Below, in pieces: positions 24,433 to 32,744 of a stretch of 37,147 bases of DNA. Each line of letters opens with the position of its first letter. Position 1 is the stretch's first letter. The DNA comes from Curtobacterium sp. MCPF17_052 (GTDB lineage: Bacteria > Actinomycetota > Actinomycetes > Actinomycetales > Microbacteriaceae): contig NZ_QKSD01000018.1 in assembly GCF_003234085.1 (NCBI RefSeq), positions 1 through 37,147 of the forward strand, given 5' to 3'. Below the pieces are notes generated by a model, which was given only the letters and a program-made list of their open reading frames with translations, was not told where the DNA came from and did not search any database. The translations under genes and the position numbers were made by a program.

Positions 24433-25370
24433 GGCGTGCCGTCGCGATCGCCGTCGTCACGGGGCTCGCGCTCGGTCTGCCGTTCGGCGTCGCCGGGTGC
24501 CAGCCGACGGCCACGGCGCCGGTGGGTGTCGCGGACCGGACGCCGAGCGCGAGTGCCTCGCCGGCGCCGGCAGCCACCACGAGTGCCGCGACCACGCGGG
24601 CGTTCGACGGGCTCGAGGGCGCGCACGACGTCCGCCTCGGTGTCGTCGCGATCGACACCGGCAGCGGGGCCACGGTCACGCACCGGGCCGGGGAGCGCTT
24701 CGCGTTCGCATCGGCGGCGAAGGTGTTCATCGCCGCGACCGTGCTCGACGACGCGTCGCCCGCCGACCTCGACGCCGTCGTGCCGATCGAGCAGCGCGAC
24801 CTGCTCTCCTACGCCCCGGTGACCTCGCAGCACGTGGGCTCGGGCATGACCGTCCGCGCGCTCCTCGACGCGATGCTCCGCTCCAGTGACAACACGGCCG
24901 CGAACCTGCTCGTCGCGCGGGTCGGCGGCCCGTCGGTCGTGCAGCAGTGGCTCCGCGGGACCGGTGACCAGGTGACACAGGTCGTCCGGATCGAGCCGGA
25001 GTTCAACGAGGCCACCCCGGGCGACGACCGTGACACGACCACGCCGGCCCAGTTCGCCGCGGACCTGCGGACGGTCCTGCTCGGCGACGCCCTGCAGCCG
25101 GACGACCGGGAGCTGCTCGTCGACACGATGGCGGGCACCACCACCGGCGACGCGACGATCCGCGCCGGGGTGCCGACGGGCTGGACCGTCGCGGACAAGA
25201 CCGGCACCGGCTCCCACGGGGTGCGGAACGACGTCGGGATCGTCACACCACCCGGCGGGGCCCCGATCGTCCTCGTCGTGATGACCAGCCGGTCGACGGC
25301 GGACGCCGAGCCGGACGACGCGCTCGTCGCCGCGGCCACCCGGACGGCCGTCTCAGCGCTGCACGGCTGA
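24429..25370 (+). CDS. Class A beta-lactamase lipoprotein
   Basis: A 313-residue serine beta-lactamase with every class A landmark: S95-A-A-K98, S153-D-N155, Glu189 in IEPEFN and K257-T-G259. The N-terminus is a lipoprotein signal with lipobox VAGC (Cys24), then a Thr/Ala/Ser/Pro linker of about 30 residues. The mature enzyme would be tethered outside the membrane, protecting peptidoglycan synthesis. The GTG start overlaps the LacI stop (GTGA), so it is coupled to a regulator that otherwise seems to control sugar genes. Substrate range cannot be read from sequence. A serine peptidase relative is less likely given the intact Glu189. Confidence 0.92.
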   Translation: MRRAVAIAVVTGLALGLPFGVAGCQPTATAPVGVADRTPSASASPAPAATTSAATTRAFDGLEGAHDVRLGVVAIDTGSGATVTHRAGERFAFASAAKVFIAATVLDDASPADLDAVVPIEQRDLLSYAPVTSQHVGSGMTVRALLDAMLRSSDNTAANLLVARVGGPSVVQQWLRGTGDQVTQVVRIEPEFNEATPGDDRDTTTPAQFAADLRTVLLGDALQPDDRELLVDTMAGTTTGDATIRAGVPTGWTVADKTGTGSHGVRNDVGIVTPPGGAPIVLVVMTSRSTADAEPDDALVAAATRTAVSALHG

Positions 25371-25401
25371 CGCCGACGCGCGGGCGCGCGCGGACGACAC
25401 A

Positions 25402-25439
25402 ACGGGAGGCTCCCCACCAGCTGGTGGGGAGCCTCCCGT
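25402..25439. terminator. Perfect 38-bp palindrome, bidirectional terminator
   Basis: The two 19-base halves (25402-25420, 25421-25439) are exact complements with no spacer. The element lies between the convergent beta-lactamase and siderophore-binding genes. The identical 38 bases recur at 31754-31791 inside a longer palindrome. Confidence 0.85.
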
Positions 25440-25455
25440 CCGACGTCCGGTTGCG

Positions 25456-26472
25456 TCAGGAGACCGGCTTGCTGTCGTCGATCCAGCCCGCGAGCTTCGT
25501 CATGTAGTCGGCCTGCGAGGCGTAGTCGAGGGCGGGGAACGTCCAGCTGTGGACCTGGCCGGCCTCGAGGGCCGCGTTGTCCGCGAACGTCGGCTGCTTC
25601 TCGAGGTCGGCGACCTGGTAGCCCTGCTGCGACAGCAGGATCATGTCGCCCGAGATCTGGCCCGCGTTCTCCCAGCTGTAGATGCCCCAGTACCAGCCCT
25701 TCGGCTTCGGGACGACGAAGTCGACGCCGAAGTCGGTGTACATCTGCAGCGTCGGCTCGTCGGACGGGCGGGTGACGTAGGCGCCGTCGCCGTCCGCGTA
25801 CATCGAGACGATGGAGAGGTCGTTCTCCTGCACTGCCTTCTGCAGGGCGCCCTTGGCGGTGTCGAAGTCCTGCTCGGCGGCCTCGACCGTGTCTTCCTCC
25901 GCCCCGAGCGACTCGGCCAGGTCGGCGATGTGCTCGATGACGTCCTCGCCCTCGCCGCCCCACTTGACCTGGGCGATCGGTGCGATGGACGCGACCTGCT
26001 CCTCCTGCTCCTTGTCCTTGAAGCCGTAGGCCGGCTGCGTGGTGTCGAGCGTGCCCTTGGTGTCCGTCGGGTAGACCGAGGTGACGACGAGGTCGGGCTT
26101 CAGGGCCGCGAGCTTCTCGAGGTCGATGTCGCCGTAGCCGGTGCCGAGCTGGGTGATGCCCTTCGTGGCCAGGCCCTCGAAGCGCTGGTCCTTCGCCATG
26201 GTCAGCTGGCCGAAGGTGCCGACCGGGCGCAGTCCGTACTCGATGAACGAGATCGCGATGTCGTTGAGGACCACGACGCGCTTCGGGGTGTGGTCGACCT
26301 TGACGGTCGCTCCGGTGGCGTCCTCGTACGACCAGGCACGGGAGGACGCGCTCGTGCCGTCGCCAGCGTCGTCGGATCCACCGGTGCTCGAGCAGCCGGT
26401 GAGGATGAGGGCCGTCGCGGTGACGGCGGTCAGGAGGGCGGCACGGACCGTGCCGCGGCGGAGAGTGTTCAC
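25456..26472 (-). CDS. Ferric-siderophore binding lipoprotein
   Basis: A 338-residue FecB/FepB-type substrate-binding lipoprotein. The signal peptide ends in a LTGC lipobox (Cys27). The Fe-siderophore fold then shows KRVVVLNDIAISFIEYGLRPVG and LKPDLVVTSVYP. It delivers ferric siderophore to the permeases encoded just upstream. The start is GTG at 26472, with an iron box beginning one base upstream and a -10 (TAGGCT on the minus strand) inside it. The message is therefore probably leaderless and repressed by a DtxR/IdeR protein when iron is plentiful. It is 68 bases after the ATPase gene, so both its own promoter and read-through are possible. Confidence 0.93.
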   Translation of the reverse strand: MNTLRRGTVRAALLTAVTATALILTGCSSTGGSDDAGDGTSASSRAWSYEDATGATVKVDHTPKRVVVLNDIAISFIEYGLRPVGTFGQLTMAKDQRFEGLATKGITQLGTGYGDIDLEKLAALKPDLVVTSVYPTDTKGTLDTTQPAYGFKDKEQEEQVASIAPIAQVKWGGEGEDVIEHIADLAESLGAEEDTVEAAEQDFDTAKGALQKAVQENDLSIVSMYADGDGAYVTRPSDEPTLQMYTDFGVDFVVPKPKGWYWGIYSWENAGQISGDMILLSQQGYQVADLEKQPTFADNAALEAGQVHSWTFPALDYASQADYMTKLAGWIDDSKPVS

Positions 26473-26473
26473 G

Positions 26474-26492
26474 TTAGGTGAGCCTAACCTAA
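26474..26492. promoter_or_regulatory. DtxR/IdeR iron box of the binding-protein gene
   Basis: TTAGGTGAGCCTAACCTAA matches the 19-bp actinobacterial iron-box consensus. Its two nine-base arms agree at eight positions. It covers the probable -10 of the binding-protein gene. Confidence 0.9.
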
Positions 26493-26540
26493 CCTGAGTG
26501 GATGTACCAGTTCCGGCACGGTTCCCGGTCGGGAGGCGCG

Positions 26541-27392
26541 TCACACGTCGTGTTCGTCGGCCTCCGGGACCACCATGGGCGCCCCCGTCACCGGGTCCGG
26601 GACCACGCGGGCGTGCAGGCCGAACGCCCGCTCGAGGACGGCCGGGGTGAGGACCGCGGCGGGTGTGCCGTCGGCCACGACACCGCCGTCGTGGAGGACG
26701 ACGAGCCGGTCGGAGTAGCGCGCGGCCAACGTCAGGTCGTGCAGGACCATCACGACCGTGGAGCCCTGCTCCCGGTTGATCCGTCGGACGAGCCGGAGGA
26801 CGTCGAGCTGGTGCGCGAGGTCCAGGTAGGTCGTCGGTTCGTCGAGCAGGAGCGTGTCCGCCCGCTGCGCCAGCACCAGGGCGATCCAGGCTCGCTGGCG
26901 CTGTCCGCCGGACAGGCTCGCGACGTCGCGGTGGGCGACCTCGGTCAGGCCGGTGGCCGCGATGGCGTCCTCGGCCACGGCGGCGTCCTCCGCCGTCCAC
27001 GGGCGGGCCCAGGACTGGTGCGGGTTCCGGCCGCGCATCACCAGGTCGAGCACGCTCGTGCCGGCCGGAGCGAGGGGTGACTGCGGCAGGATCGCGAGCT
27101 TCCGCGCGACGGCCCGGTTCGGTTCCTTCCGGATCGGCGAGCCGTCCAGGAGCACCTCGCCGGCCTGCGGCTTGAGCACGCGGCCGAGCGCCTTGAGGAG
27201 TGTCGACTTGCCGCACCCGTTCGCACCGAGGAACGTGGTCACGGTGCCGCGCTCGATCGTCAGGTCGAGGTCCCGGATGACCGCGGTCCGGTCGTAGCCG
27301 ACGGACAGGCCACGGGCCTCCAGGACGGGGGCGGCGTGCTCGCGAGCCGCGGCCGGCGTCGCGGGCGCGACCGAGGGGGTCGTCGTGGTCAT
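26541..27392 (-). CDS. Siderophore ABC transporter ATPase
   Basis: A 283-residue FepC/FecE-type ATPase. Walker A GANGCGKS at residues 56-63, Q-loop in ILPQSPLAP, signature LSGGQ at 160-164, Walker B LLLDEP at 181-186 and switch His218. A Thr/Ala/Pro-rich 20-residue N-terminus precedes the domain. It powers ferric-siderophore import with the two permeases. The ATG overlaps the permease stop by four bases (ATGA). Third gene of the iron operon. Very secure family call. Confidence 0.95.
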   Translation of the reverse strand: MTTTTPSVAPATPAAAREHAAPVLEARGLSVGYDRTAVIRDLDLTIERGTVTTFLGANGCGKSTLLKALGRVLKPQAGEVLLDGSPIRKEPNRAVARKLAILPQSPLAPAGTSVLDLVMRGRNPHQSWARPWTAEDAAVAEDAIAATGLTEVAHRDVASLSGGQRQRAWIALVLAQRADTLLLDEPTTYLDLAHQLDVLRLVRRINREQGSTVVMVLHDLTLAARYSDRLVVLHDGGVVADGTPAAVLTPAVLERAFGLHARVVPDPVTGAPMVVPEADEHDV

Positions 27393-28522
27393 CGGGACAT
27401 CTCCTTGCGGTGACGGATGAGGAGCCAGATCAGGTAGGGGGCGCCGATCACGGTCGTGACGATGCCCACCGGTACCTGCCAGGGGAAGGCCGAGCGGGCG
27501 AGCAGGTCCGCGCCGAGGACCAGGACCGCGCCGAGCGCTGCCGACAGCAGCAGCGGCGGCCGGTTCGTCCCCGCGATCCGCAGCGCGATCTGCGGGACCA
27601 CGAAGGCGACGAAGCCGACCGGACCGGCGGCCGCGACCGCAGCGGCGGTGAGCACGACCGCCAGCCCGATCACGAGCAACCGGTGGCGCTGGACGCCCAG
27701 GCCGACGCCGGTGGCGACCTCGTCGCCGAGCTGCCCGATGCCGAGTGCGGCCGAGGTCGCCAGGGCGATCGGCACCCCGACCGCGGCGATCACCAGCAGC
27801 GGCCACACCGTCGTCCACGAGGTGCTCGACAGACTGCCGACCAACCACTGTGACGCGGCCGTGGCCTGGGTGATCTTCGCGCGGACGAGCAGGTAGCTCG
27901 TCACGGCGTCGAGCGTCGCACTGACCCCGATGCCGACCAGGATCAGCCGGTGGCTCTGCACGCCGCCACGCCAGCCGAGACCGTAGACGATCGTCGCCGC
28001 GACCAGGGCACCGATCGTCGCGGCGACGGGGATGCCGCCGCCGAGGACCAGCGCGCTGACCGAGGAACTGCCGCCGCCGAGGACGACCGCCGCCACCGCG
28101 CCGACGCTCGCGCCGGAGGTCACGCCGATGATGTCCGGCGTCCCGAGCGGGTTGCGGGTGAAGGTCTGCGTCAGGGCTCCGGCGACCGCGAGCGTCAGGC
28201 CGACGAGTGCACCGGTCAGGACGCGGGGGAGGCGCAGGGTCGTCACGATGAACTGGTCCGGCCCGGACTCCAGGCCGAGCAGGGCGCGGACGACGGTGCC
28301 CGGGGCGATGAACGTCGAGCCGATCGCGACACCGAGGACGACGAGCAGCAGGGCGGCGACGACCGCGATGACGGAGGTGGTGAGGACGCGGGGGCGCCAG
28401 GCGAGGCCGACCGGGCCGATCCGGATGCCGCGACGGGGGGCGGTGGCGGTCGGCGTGGGACCCGGCGTCGGCGCCGACGCATTCGTGGGCGTGCCGGTGT
28501 CGACCCGCGTGGTGGCGCTCAC
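27389..28522 (-). CDS. Siderophore ABC transporter permease (second)
   Basis: A 377-residue FecCD/BtuC-family permease with about ten membrane segments. Characteristic segments are LRLPRVLTGALVGLTLAVAG, TRNPLGTPDIIGVTSGAS and AAAGPVGFVAFVVPQIALRI, which contacts the ATPase. About 35 low-complexity Thr/Pro/Ala residues precede the first helix. GTG at 28522 is the start and overlaps the stop of the first permease (GTGA). Pairs with that permease to form the heterodimeric channel. Confidence 0.94.
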   Translation of the reverse strand: MSATTRVDTGTPTNASAPTPGPTPTATAPRRGIRIGPVGLAWRPRVLTTSVIAVVAALLLVVLGVAIGSTFIAPGTVVRALLGLESGPDQFIVTTLRLPRVLTGALVGLTLAVAGALTQTFTRNPLGTPDIIGVTSGASVGAVAAVVLGGGSSSVSALVLGGGIPVAATIGALVAATIVYGLGWRGGVQSHRLILVGIGVSATLDAVTSYLLVRAKITQATAASQWLVGSLSSTSWTTVWPLLVIAAVGVPIALATSAALGIGQLGDEVATGVGLGVQRHRLLVIGLAVVLTAAAVAAAGPVGFVAFVVPQIALRIAGTNRPPLLLSAALGAVLVLGADLLARSAFPWQVPVGIVTTVIGAPYLIWLLIRHRKEMSR

Positions 28523-29607
28523 AGTGAGACCAGCGATCGGCGGCGGGCGACGGCGACGAACACCGGACCGCCGATGACGGCCAGGACGATGCCGACCTCG
28601 ACCTCGGCGAACCCGCCGATCAGGCGCCCGACGACGTCCGCGACCAGGACGATCACGGCCCCGAGCAGCGCCGACGCCGGCAGGGTCCACCGGTGACCGG
28701 TCCCGACCACGGCGCGGGCGACGTGCGGCACGGTCAGCCCGACGAAGGCGATCGGACCGGCCGCGGCGGTGGCGCCGGCGGCCAGCAGGGTGATGCCGCC
28801 GAGGCCGACGAGCCTCGCGGTGAGCAGGTCCTCGCCGAGGCCCTTCGCCAGCTCCGACCCGAGGCCGAGTGCGTCGAGGGCGCGGGTGTTCCAGATCGCG
28901 AGCACCAGGCCGACGGCCATGAACGGCCACGCGGCGGCGAGCACGTCGAGCTGCCGACCGGACAGGGACCCGACGACCCACAGGCGGTAGGCGTCGAGGG
29001 AGTCCTGGTCGGTGAGCACGATGAAGGACGTCAGCGCGCCGAGCAGGGCGGACACGGCGGCCCCCGCCAGGGCGAGCGGCACCGGGCTGGCGGTCCCGCT
29101 GCCGGCGACGGTCACCGAGAAGACCACGACGCTCGCGACGACCGCGCCGACGAGGGCGAACCAGACCGAGGCGCTGGTGCTCGTCACGCCGAACACGAAC
29201 ACGCCGAGGACGACCGCCAGGCCGGCGCCCGCGGAGACGCCGAACAGGCCGGGGTCGGCGAGGGGGTTCCGGGTGTGCCCCTGCATGAGCAGGCCCGCGA
29301 TCCCGAGCGCGGCACCGACGCTCGCGCCGATCAGGGTGCGCGGGACACGGGAGCCCCAGACGACGGCCTCGTCGGTCCCCGATCCGGTCCGGGTCAGGCC
29401 GGCGAACACCCGGTCGGCACCGATGTGGTTGCTGCCGAGGAGCATGCTCGCGACCGCCGCGGCGAGGACCAGCACGGCCAGCCCGAGCAGCACCGCCGCA
29501 CGACGTCGAGCTGTCCGGCGGTGCACCCCGGAGGCGCCGATCACCGCTCCGGGCAGGGCGGCGGGCGCGGTCGGGACAGCGAGGGGAGGGGGTGGCACGG
29601 AAGCCAT
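28519..29607 (-). CDS. Siderophore ABC transporter permease (first)
   Basis: A 362-residue FecCD-family permease, first gene of the leftward iron operon. Signature segments are RVPRTLIGASVGAALGIAG, TRNPLADPGLFGVSAGAG and AAAGPIAFVGLTVPHVARAV. A basic, Pro/Ala-rich N-terminus of about 35 residues precedes the first helix. The ATG at 29607 lies 19 bases from the start of the divergent siderophore-interacting protein gene, so the promoter must reach into that neighbour and the message is likely leaderless. The single 19-bp box between them should control both directions. Confidence 0.94.
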   Translation of the reverse strand: MASVPPPPLAVPTAPAALPGAVIGASGVHRRTARRRAAVLLGLAVLVLAAAVASMLLGSNHIGADRVFAGLTRTGSGTDEAVVWGSRVPRTLIGASVGAALGIAGLLMQGHTRNPLADPGLFGVSAGAGLAVVLGVFVFGVTSTSASVWFALVGAVVASVVVFSVTVAGSGTASPVPLALAGAAVSALLGALTSFIVLTDQDSLDAYRLWVVGSLSGRQLDVLAAAWPFMAVGLVLAIWNTRALDALGLGSELAKGLGEDLLTARLVGLGGITLLAAGATAAAGPIAFVGLTVPHVARAVVGTGHRWTLPASALLGAVIVLVADVVGRLIGGFAEVEVGIVLAVIGGPVFVAVARRRSLVSL

Positions 29608-29608
29608 A

Positions 29609-29627
29609 TTAGGTTAGCCTTCCCTCA
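29609..29627. promoter_or_regulatory. Degenerate iron box filling the divergent intergenic gap
   Basis: TTAGGTTAGCCTTCCCTCA: the left arm is a perfect iron-box half, the right arm matches it at six of nine positions. It occupies practically the whole gap between the permease and siderophore-interacting protein starts, and its last base is the A of the latter's ATG. Confidence 0.75.
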
Positions 29628-30451
29628 TGGCGAAGATCCCGAGGCTGATGCCCGAGAACCCGCGGCTGTTCCGGGCGAGTGTCGTCCGCACCGAACGGCA
29701 CACCCCGTCGACCCACCGCGTCACCATCGCGAGCGACGAGATCCGCGCCTTCCCGTTCCTGGGCTTCGACCACTGGTTCCGCCTGTTCCTGCAGCGCCCC
29801 GAGCAGGACACCTTCGTGATGCCCGAGATCGACGGCGCCAAGTGGTGGCCGCAGTACCTGCGCATCCCCGAGGCCTCGCGCCCGCACTGCGCCAACTACA
29901 CCGTCGCCGGGCACCGGCCCGAACTCGGCGAGATGGACATCGACTTCGTGGTGCACACCACCGCCGACGGCCAGCTCGAGGGCCGCGCCGCGATCTGGGC
30001 CTGCGCCGCCCGCCCCGGCGACGAACTCGCGCTCCTCGACCAGGGCTGCATCTTCGACTGCCCGGACGACGCCAGCGAGGTCGTCATCGCCGCCGAGGAG
30101 ACCGGCCTGCCCGCCGTCGTCGGCATCGCCCGGTCCCTGCCGCGCGGCGCCGTCGGCCGCATCATCCAGGAGGTCCCGTCGGCGCTCGACATCCGCGACC
30201 TCGACGCCCCGGTCGGCGTCACCGTCACCTGGCTCGTCCGCGGTGACGCCTCCGCGGTCCCCGGACGCGCCGCGCTCGCCGAACTGCAGCGGCACGTGCC
30301 CTCGGACGACCGCGGGTACGCGTTCGTCGTGGGGGAGTCACGCCTGGCCACCGAGGGCCGCCGCCACCTGCACCGTGCGGGGCTGCCCAAGTCGCGCATC
30401 ACGTTCTCGGGGTTCTGGAAGCACGAGGCACGCCAGCCCGCGATGGCCTGA
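29627..30451 (+). CDS. Siderophore-interacting flavoprotein (SIP family)
   Basis: A 274-residue FAD-binding ferric-siderophore reductase family protein (ViuB/YqjH-like), which releases iron from imported siderophore in the cytoplasm using NAD(P)H or ferredoxin. Seen here: an N-terminal FAD-binding barrel (RTERHTPSTHRVTI), the phosphate loop PGDELALLDQG, an NAD-like domain (VVIAAEETGLPAVVGI) and the family C-terminus TFSGFWKHEA. The usual Arg of the RxYT flavin motif is replaced: the segment reads CANYTV. Divergent from and co-regulated with the uptake operon through the iron box at its start. Confidence 0.92.
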   Translation: MAKIPRLMPENPRLFRASVVRTERHTPSTHRVTIASDEIRAFPFLGFDHWFRLFLQRPEQDTFVMPEIDGAKWWPQYLRIPEASRPHCANYTVAGHRPELGEMDIDFVVHTTADGQLEGRAAIWACAARPGDELALLDQGCIFDCPDDASEVVIAAEETGLPAVVGIARSLPRGAVGRIIQEVPSALDIRDLDAPVGVTVTWLVRGDASAVPGRAALAELQRHVPSDDRGYAFVVGESRLATEGRRHLHRAGLPKSRITFSGFWKHEARQPAMA

Positions 30452-30484
30452 CCATCCGGCGTCCGCCTGTGGCACGCTGGCCGC

Positions 30485-31285
30485 ATGGGGGAACGAGCGA
30501 GGACTGATCAGCGCCGGCGGCGCACCGGACGGGCGACCGTGGTGGGGGTGGTCCTCACCGCCGTGCTGCTGGTGACCGGCTGCTCGATGCTGCCCGGCAG
30601 CGGCTCGGACGGCGCTGACACGGGGTCGACCGGCCGGCCCTCCGCCCGCGCGACGACCACACCGCGTCCGACGCCAACGCCTCCCCCCACTCCGACGCCG
30701 ACCACCCCGCCCGTCGCGGAACTCACCGGTGTCACCCTCGACGCGGGGGACGTCGCCGAGGGTGCTCCCGCGACCGTCTCCGGCACCGGCCCGTCGGACA
30801 TCGCGTTCCGGGTCCGCGGGGACTTCGGCGTCGTCGCCGACCTGGACTGCTCGGGGTGCACCGGTACCGCGACCATCACCGCACCCGGGCGGATGTCACC
30901 GTTCGGCTCCGCTCGGGCACCCCTCAAGGCGTCGTTCGTGACCAGCGTCCTGAAGAACGACCCGGAGCAGCAGATGCTCATCATCGAGGCCGACGGCCCG
31001 TGGTCGCTCACCCTGCGCAGCTGGAACGACCTGGCGACGGTGTCCGGCCCACAGTCCGGAACCGGTCCCGCCGTGCTGTTCTTCTCGGACGACGTCGGAC
31101 ACGTGCAGGTCGACTACACGCCGGCCGACGCGGACGACCGGTTCGGCCTCCGGGTCTTCACGACCTCGGACGCCACCCGGATCTACGGCAACACGGAGGC
31201 GTTCTCCGAGACCTTCGAGGCCGATCTGCCGGGCATCCTCGCGATCGCCACGAACGGGAAGTGGTCGGTCACCCCGACGCCCTGA
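30485..31285 (+). CDS. Putative lipoprotein of unknown function
   Basis: A 266-residue exported lipoprotein. A basic N-terminus (RRRRTGR), a hydrophobic helix and lipobox VTGC (Cys33) are followed by a Thr/Pro repeat linker (about residues 54-76). The folded part is a beta-rich domain with a CSGC pair near residue 120 that may form a disulfide. The second half (PWSLTLRSWNDL, VQVDYTPADADDRFGLRVF) reads like a beta sandwich. I know no named family for it. It begins 33 bases after the siderophore-interacting gene but shows no iron box of its own. Confidence 0.78.
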   Translation: MGERARTDQRRRRTGRATVVGVVLTAVLLVTGCSMLPGSGSDGADTGSTGRPSARATTTPRPTPTPPPTPTPTTPPVAELTGVTLDAGDVAEGAPATVSGTGPSDIAFRVRGDFGVVADLDCSGCTGTATITAPGRMSPFGSARAPLKASFVTSVLKNDPEQQMLIIEADGPWSLTLRSWNDLATVSGPQSGTGPAVLFFSDDVGHVQVDYTPADADDRFGLRVFTTSDATRIYGNTEAFSETFEADLPGILAIATNGKWSVTPTP

Positions 31286-31329
31286 CCCCGTTGGCGGACC
31301 ACCGGGCGCCTCGCGCGTATCCTCGCGCC

Positions 31330-31713
31330 ATGAGCTGCCGACTGAGCGAACTGGTCCTCAACTGCGCCGACCCCGAGGCACTGTCCCGCTTCTGGTGCGC
31401 CGTCCTCGACTACGTCGAACTCGGCAAGGACGAGGACGGCATCGAGATCGGCCCCGCCTCCGGTTTCGGCGGCGCGACACCGACCATCATCCTGTCCCGG
31501 GTGCCGCACGCGAAGACGCAGCCGCTTCGCCTGCACCTCGACGTCAACCCGGTCGACCGCGACCAGGACGCCGAGCTCGAGCGGCTCCTGGCCCTCGGCG
31601 CGCGACCGGCGGACGTCGGACAGACCGGCGACGAGTCCTGGCACGTGCTGCAGGACCCGGAGGGCAACGAGTTCTGCCTCCTCCGGTCACGGCTCGAGCC
31701 GCTCGCCGGCTGA
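31330..31713 (+). CDS. VOC-family protein (glyoxalase-like)
   Basis: A 127-residue vicinal-oxygen-chelate fold protein, close to the Glyoxalase_6 group. The N-terminal strand SELVLNCADPEALSRFWCAVLDY and the C-terminal DPEGNEFCLLR are its hallmarks, including the Glu that can bind metal. HLDVNPVDRD holds another potential ligand. The reaction cannot be stated; family members include dioxygenases, resistance proteins and lyases. The ATG at 31330 follows a -10-like TATCCT a few bases upstream, so the message may be leaderless. Confidence 0.85.
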   Translation: MSCRLSELVLNCADPEALSRFWCAVLDYVELGKDEDGIEIGPASGFGGATPTIILSRVPHAKTQPLRLHLDVNPVDRDQDAELERLLALGARPADVGQTGDESWHVLQDPEGNEFCLLRSRLEPLAG

Positions 31714-31748
31714 CGGAACCGGTTCCGCCAGGCGTGGACCGCACCCAC

Positions 31749-31796
31749 GACGGACGGGAGGCTCCCCACCAGCTGGTGGGGAGCCTCCCGTCCGTC
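31749..31796. terminator. Perfect 48-bp palindrome, bidirectional terminator
   Basis: The two 24-base halves (31749-31772, 31773-31796) are exact complements with no spacer. It lies between the convergent VOC gene and sugar-permease gene. Its central 38 bases are identical to 25402-25439. Confidence 0.85.
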
Positions 31797-31828
31797 ACGT
31801 GGTCCGGACGCGTCGTCCGGACCGGACC

Positions 31829-32743
31829 TCAGCCCTTCAGGCCGGAGCCGGTGACACCCTCGACGATCTGCCGCTGGAAGACCAGGTACAGGATGATCAG
31901 CGGCAGCGCCGCCAGGATCGCACCCGCCTGGATGTCCGCGTAGCGCTGACCGAAGCTGCCCTGGACCGTGGCGAGCCCGACGGGGATCGTCATGAGGTCC
32001 GGGTTCGACAGCACGAACAGCGGCAGCAGCAGGTTGTTCCACACCCCGACGAAGGTCAGGATCGTCACCGCGGCGATCACCGGACGCGACAGCGGCAGGA
32101 TGACCGACCAGTAGATCTTCCAGATGCCGGCACCGTCGATGCGGGCCGCTTCTTCCAACTCCTTCGGGATGCCGTCGAAGAACTGCTTGAAGATGAACAC
32201 CGCGATCACGGCGGGCACCTGCGGGAAGATCACCGACCAGTAGGTGTTGAGCAGGTTGACCGCGTTGAGCTCCTGGAAGATCGGGATGATCAGGACCTGC
32301 GTCGGGATCATGATGCCCAGGATGATGAGCAGGAATGCGATGTTCCGACCGCGAAACACGAGCCGGGACAGCGCGAAGGCCGCCATCGACGCGAAGATCA
32401 CCGTGAGCACCGCGGTGACGACGCTCGTGATGCCGCTGGCCAGGTACCAGTTCCAGATGTCGCCGGACTGGAACAGTGACGCGTAGGAGTGCAGCGTCGG
32501 GTTCCAGTTCGACAGGATCGACTTCGCGCCGAGCGCGGCCACGCCGTTGTCGGACAGCGAGGTCTTCAGCGCGAACAGGCTCGGGATGAGCCAGATGATG
32601 GCGAACACCGTCAGGACGACGGCCGACGCGATCGTGAAGCCGCGGCCGCTGACGCCGATCTTCGCGGCGCTCGTCGGAGCGGCCGAGGAGACGCCGGTGC
32701 GGAGCTTGGCGCGGCCGGTGGTGATGCTCTCGGTGGCGGTCAT
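31829..32743 (-). CDS. Sugar ABC transporter permease (MalG type)
   Basis: A 304-residue inner-membrane permease of the carbohydrate uptake family. The EAA loop EAARIDGAGIWKIYWSVILP, which docks the ATPase, is clear, and six membrane segments are expected. The ATG at 32743 follows the stop of the other permease by one base (TGACATG), with CGGAGCC as ribosome binding site. Last gene of the leftward operon. The sugar is probably arabinose oligomers, judging from the GH51 gene across the promoter. Confidence 0.94.
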   Translation of the reverse strand: MTATESITTGRAKLRTGVSSAAPTSAAKIGVSGRGFTIASAVVLTVFAIIWLIPSLFALKTSLSDNGVAALGAKSILSNWNPTLHSYASLFQSGDIWNWYLASGITSVVTAVLTVIFASMAAFALSRLVFRGRNIAFLLIILGIMIPTQVLIIPIFQELNAVNLLNTYWSVIFPQVPAVIAVFIFKQFFDGIPKELEEAARIDGAGIWKIYWSVILPLSRPVIAAVTILTFVGVWNNLLLPLFVLSNPDLMTIPVGLATVQGSFGQRYADIQAGAILAALPLIILYLVFQRQIVEGVTGSGLKG

Positions 32744-32744
32744 G

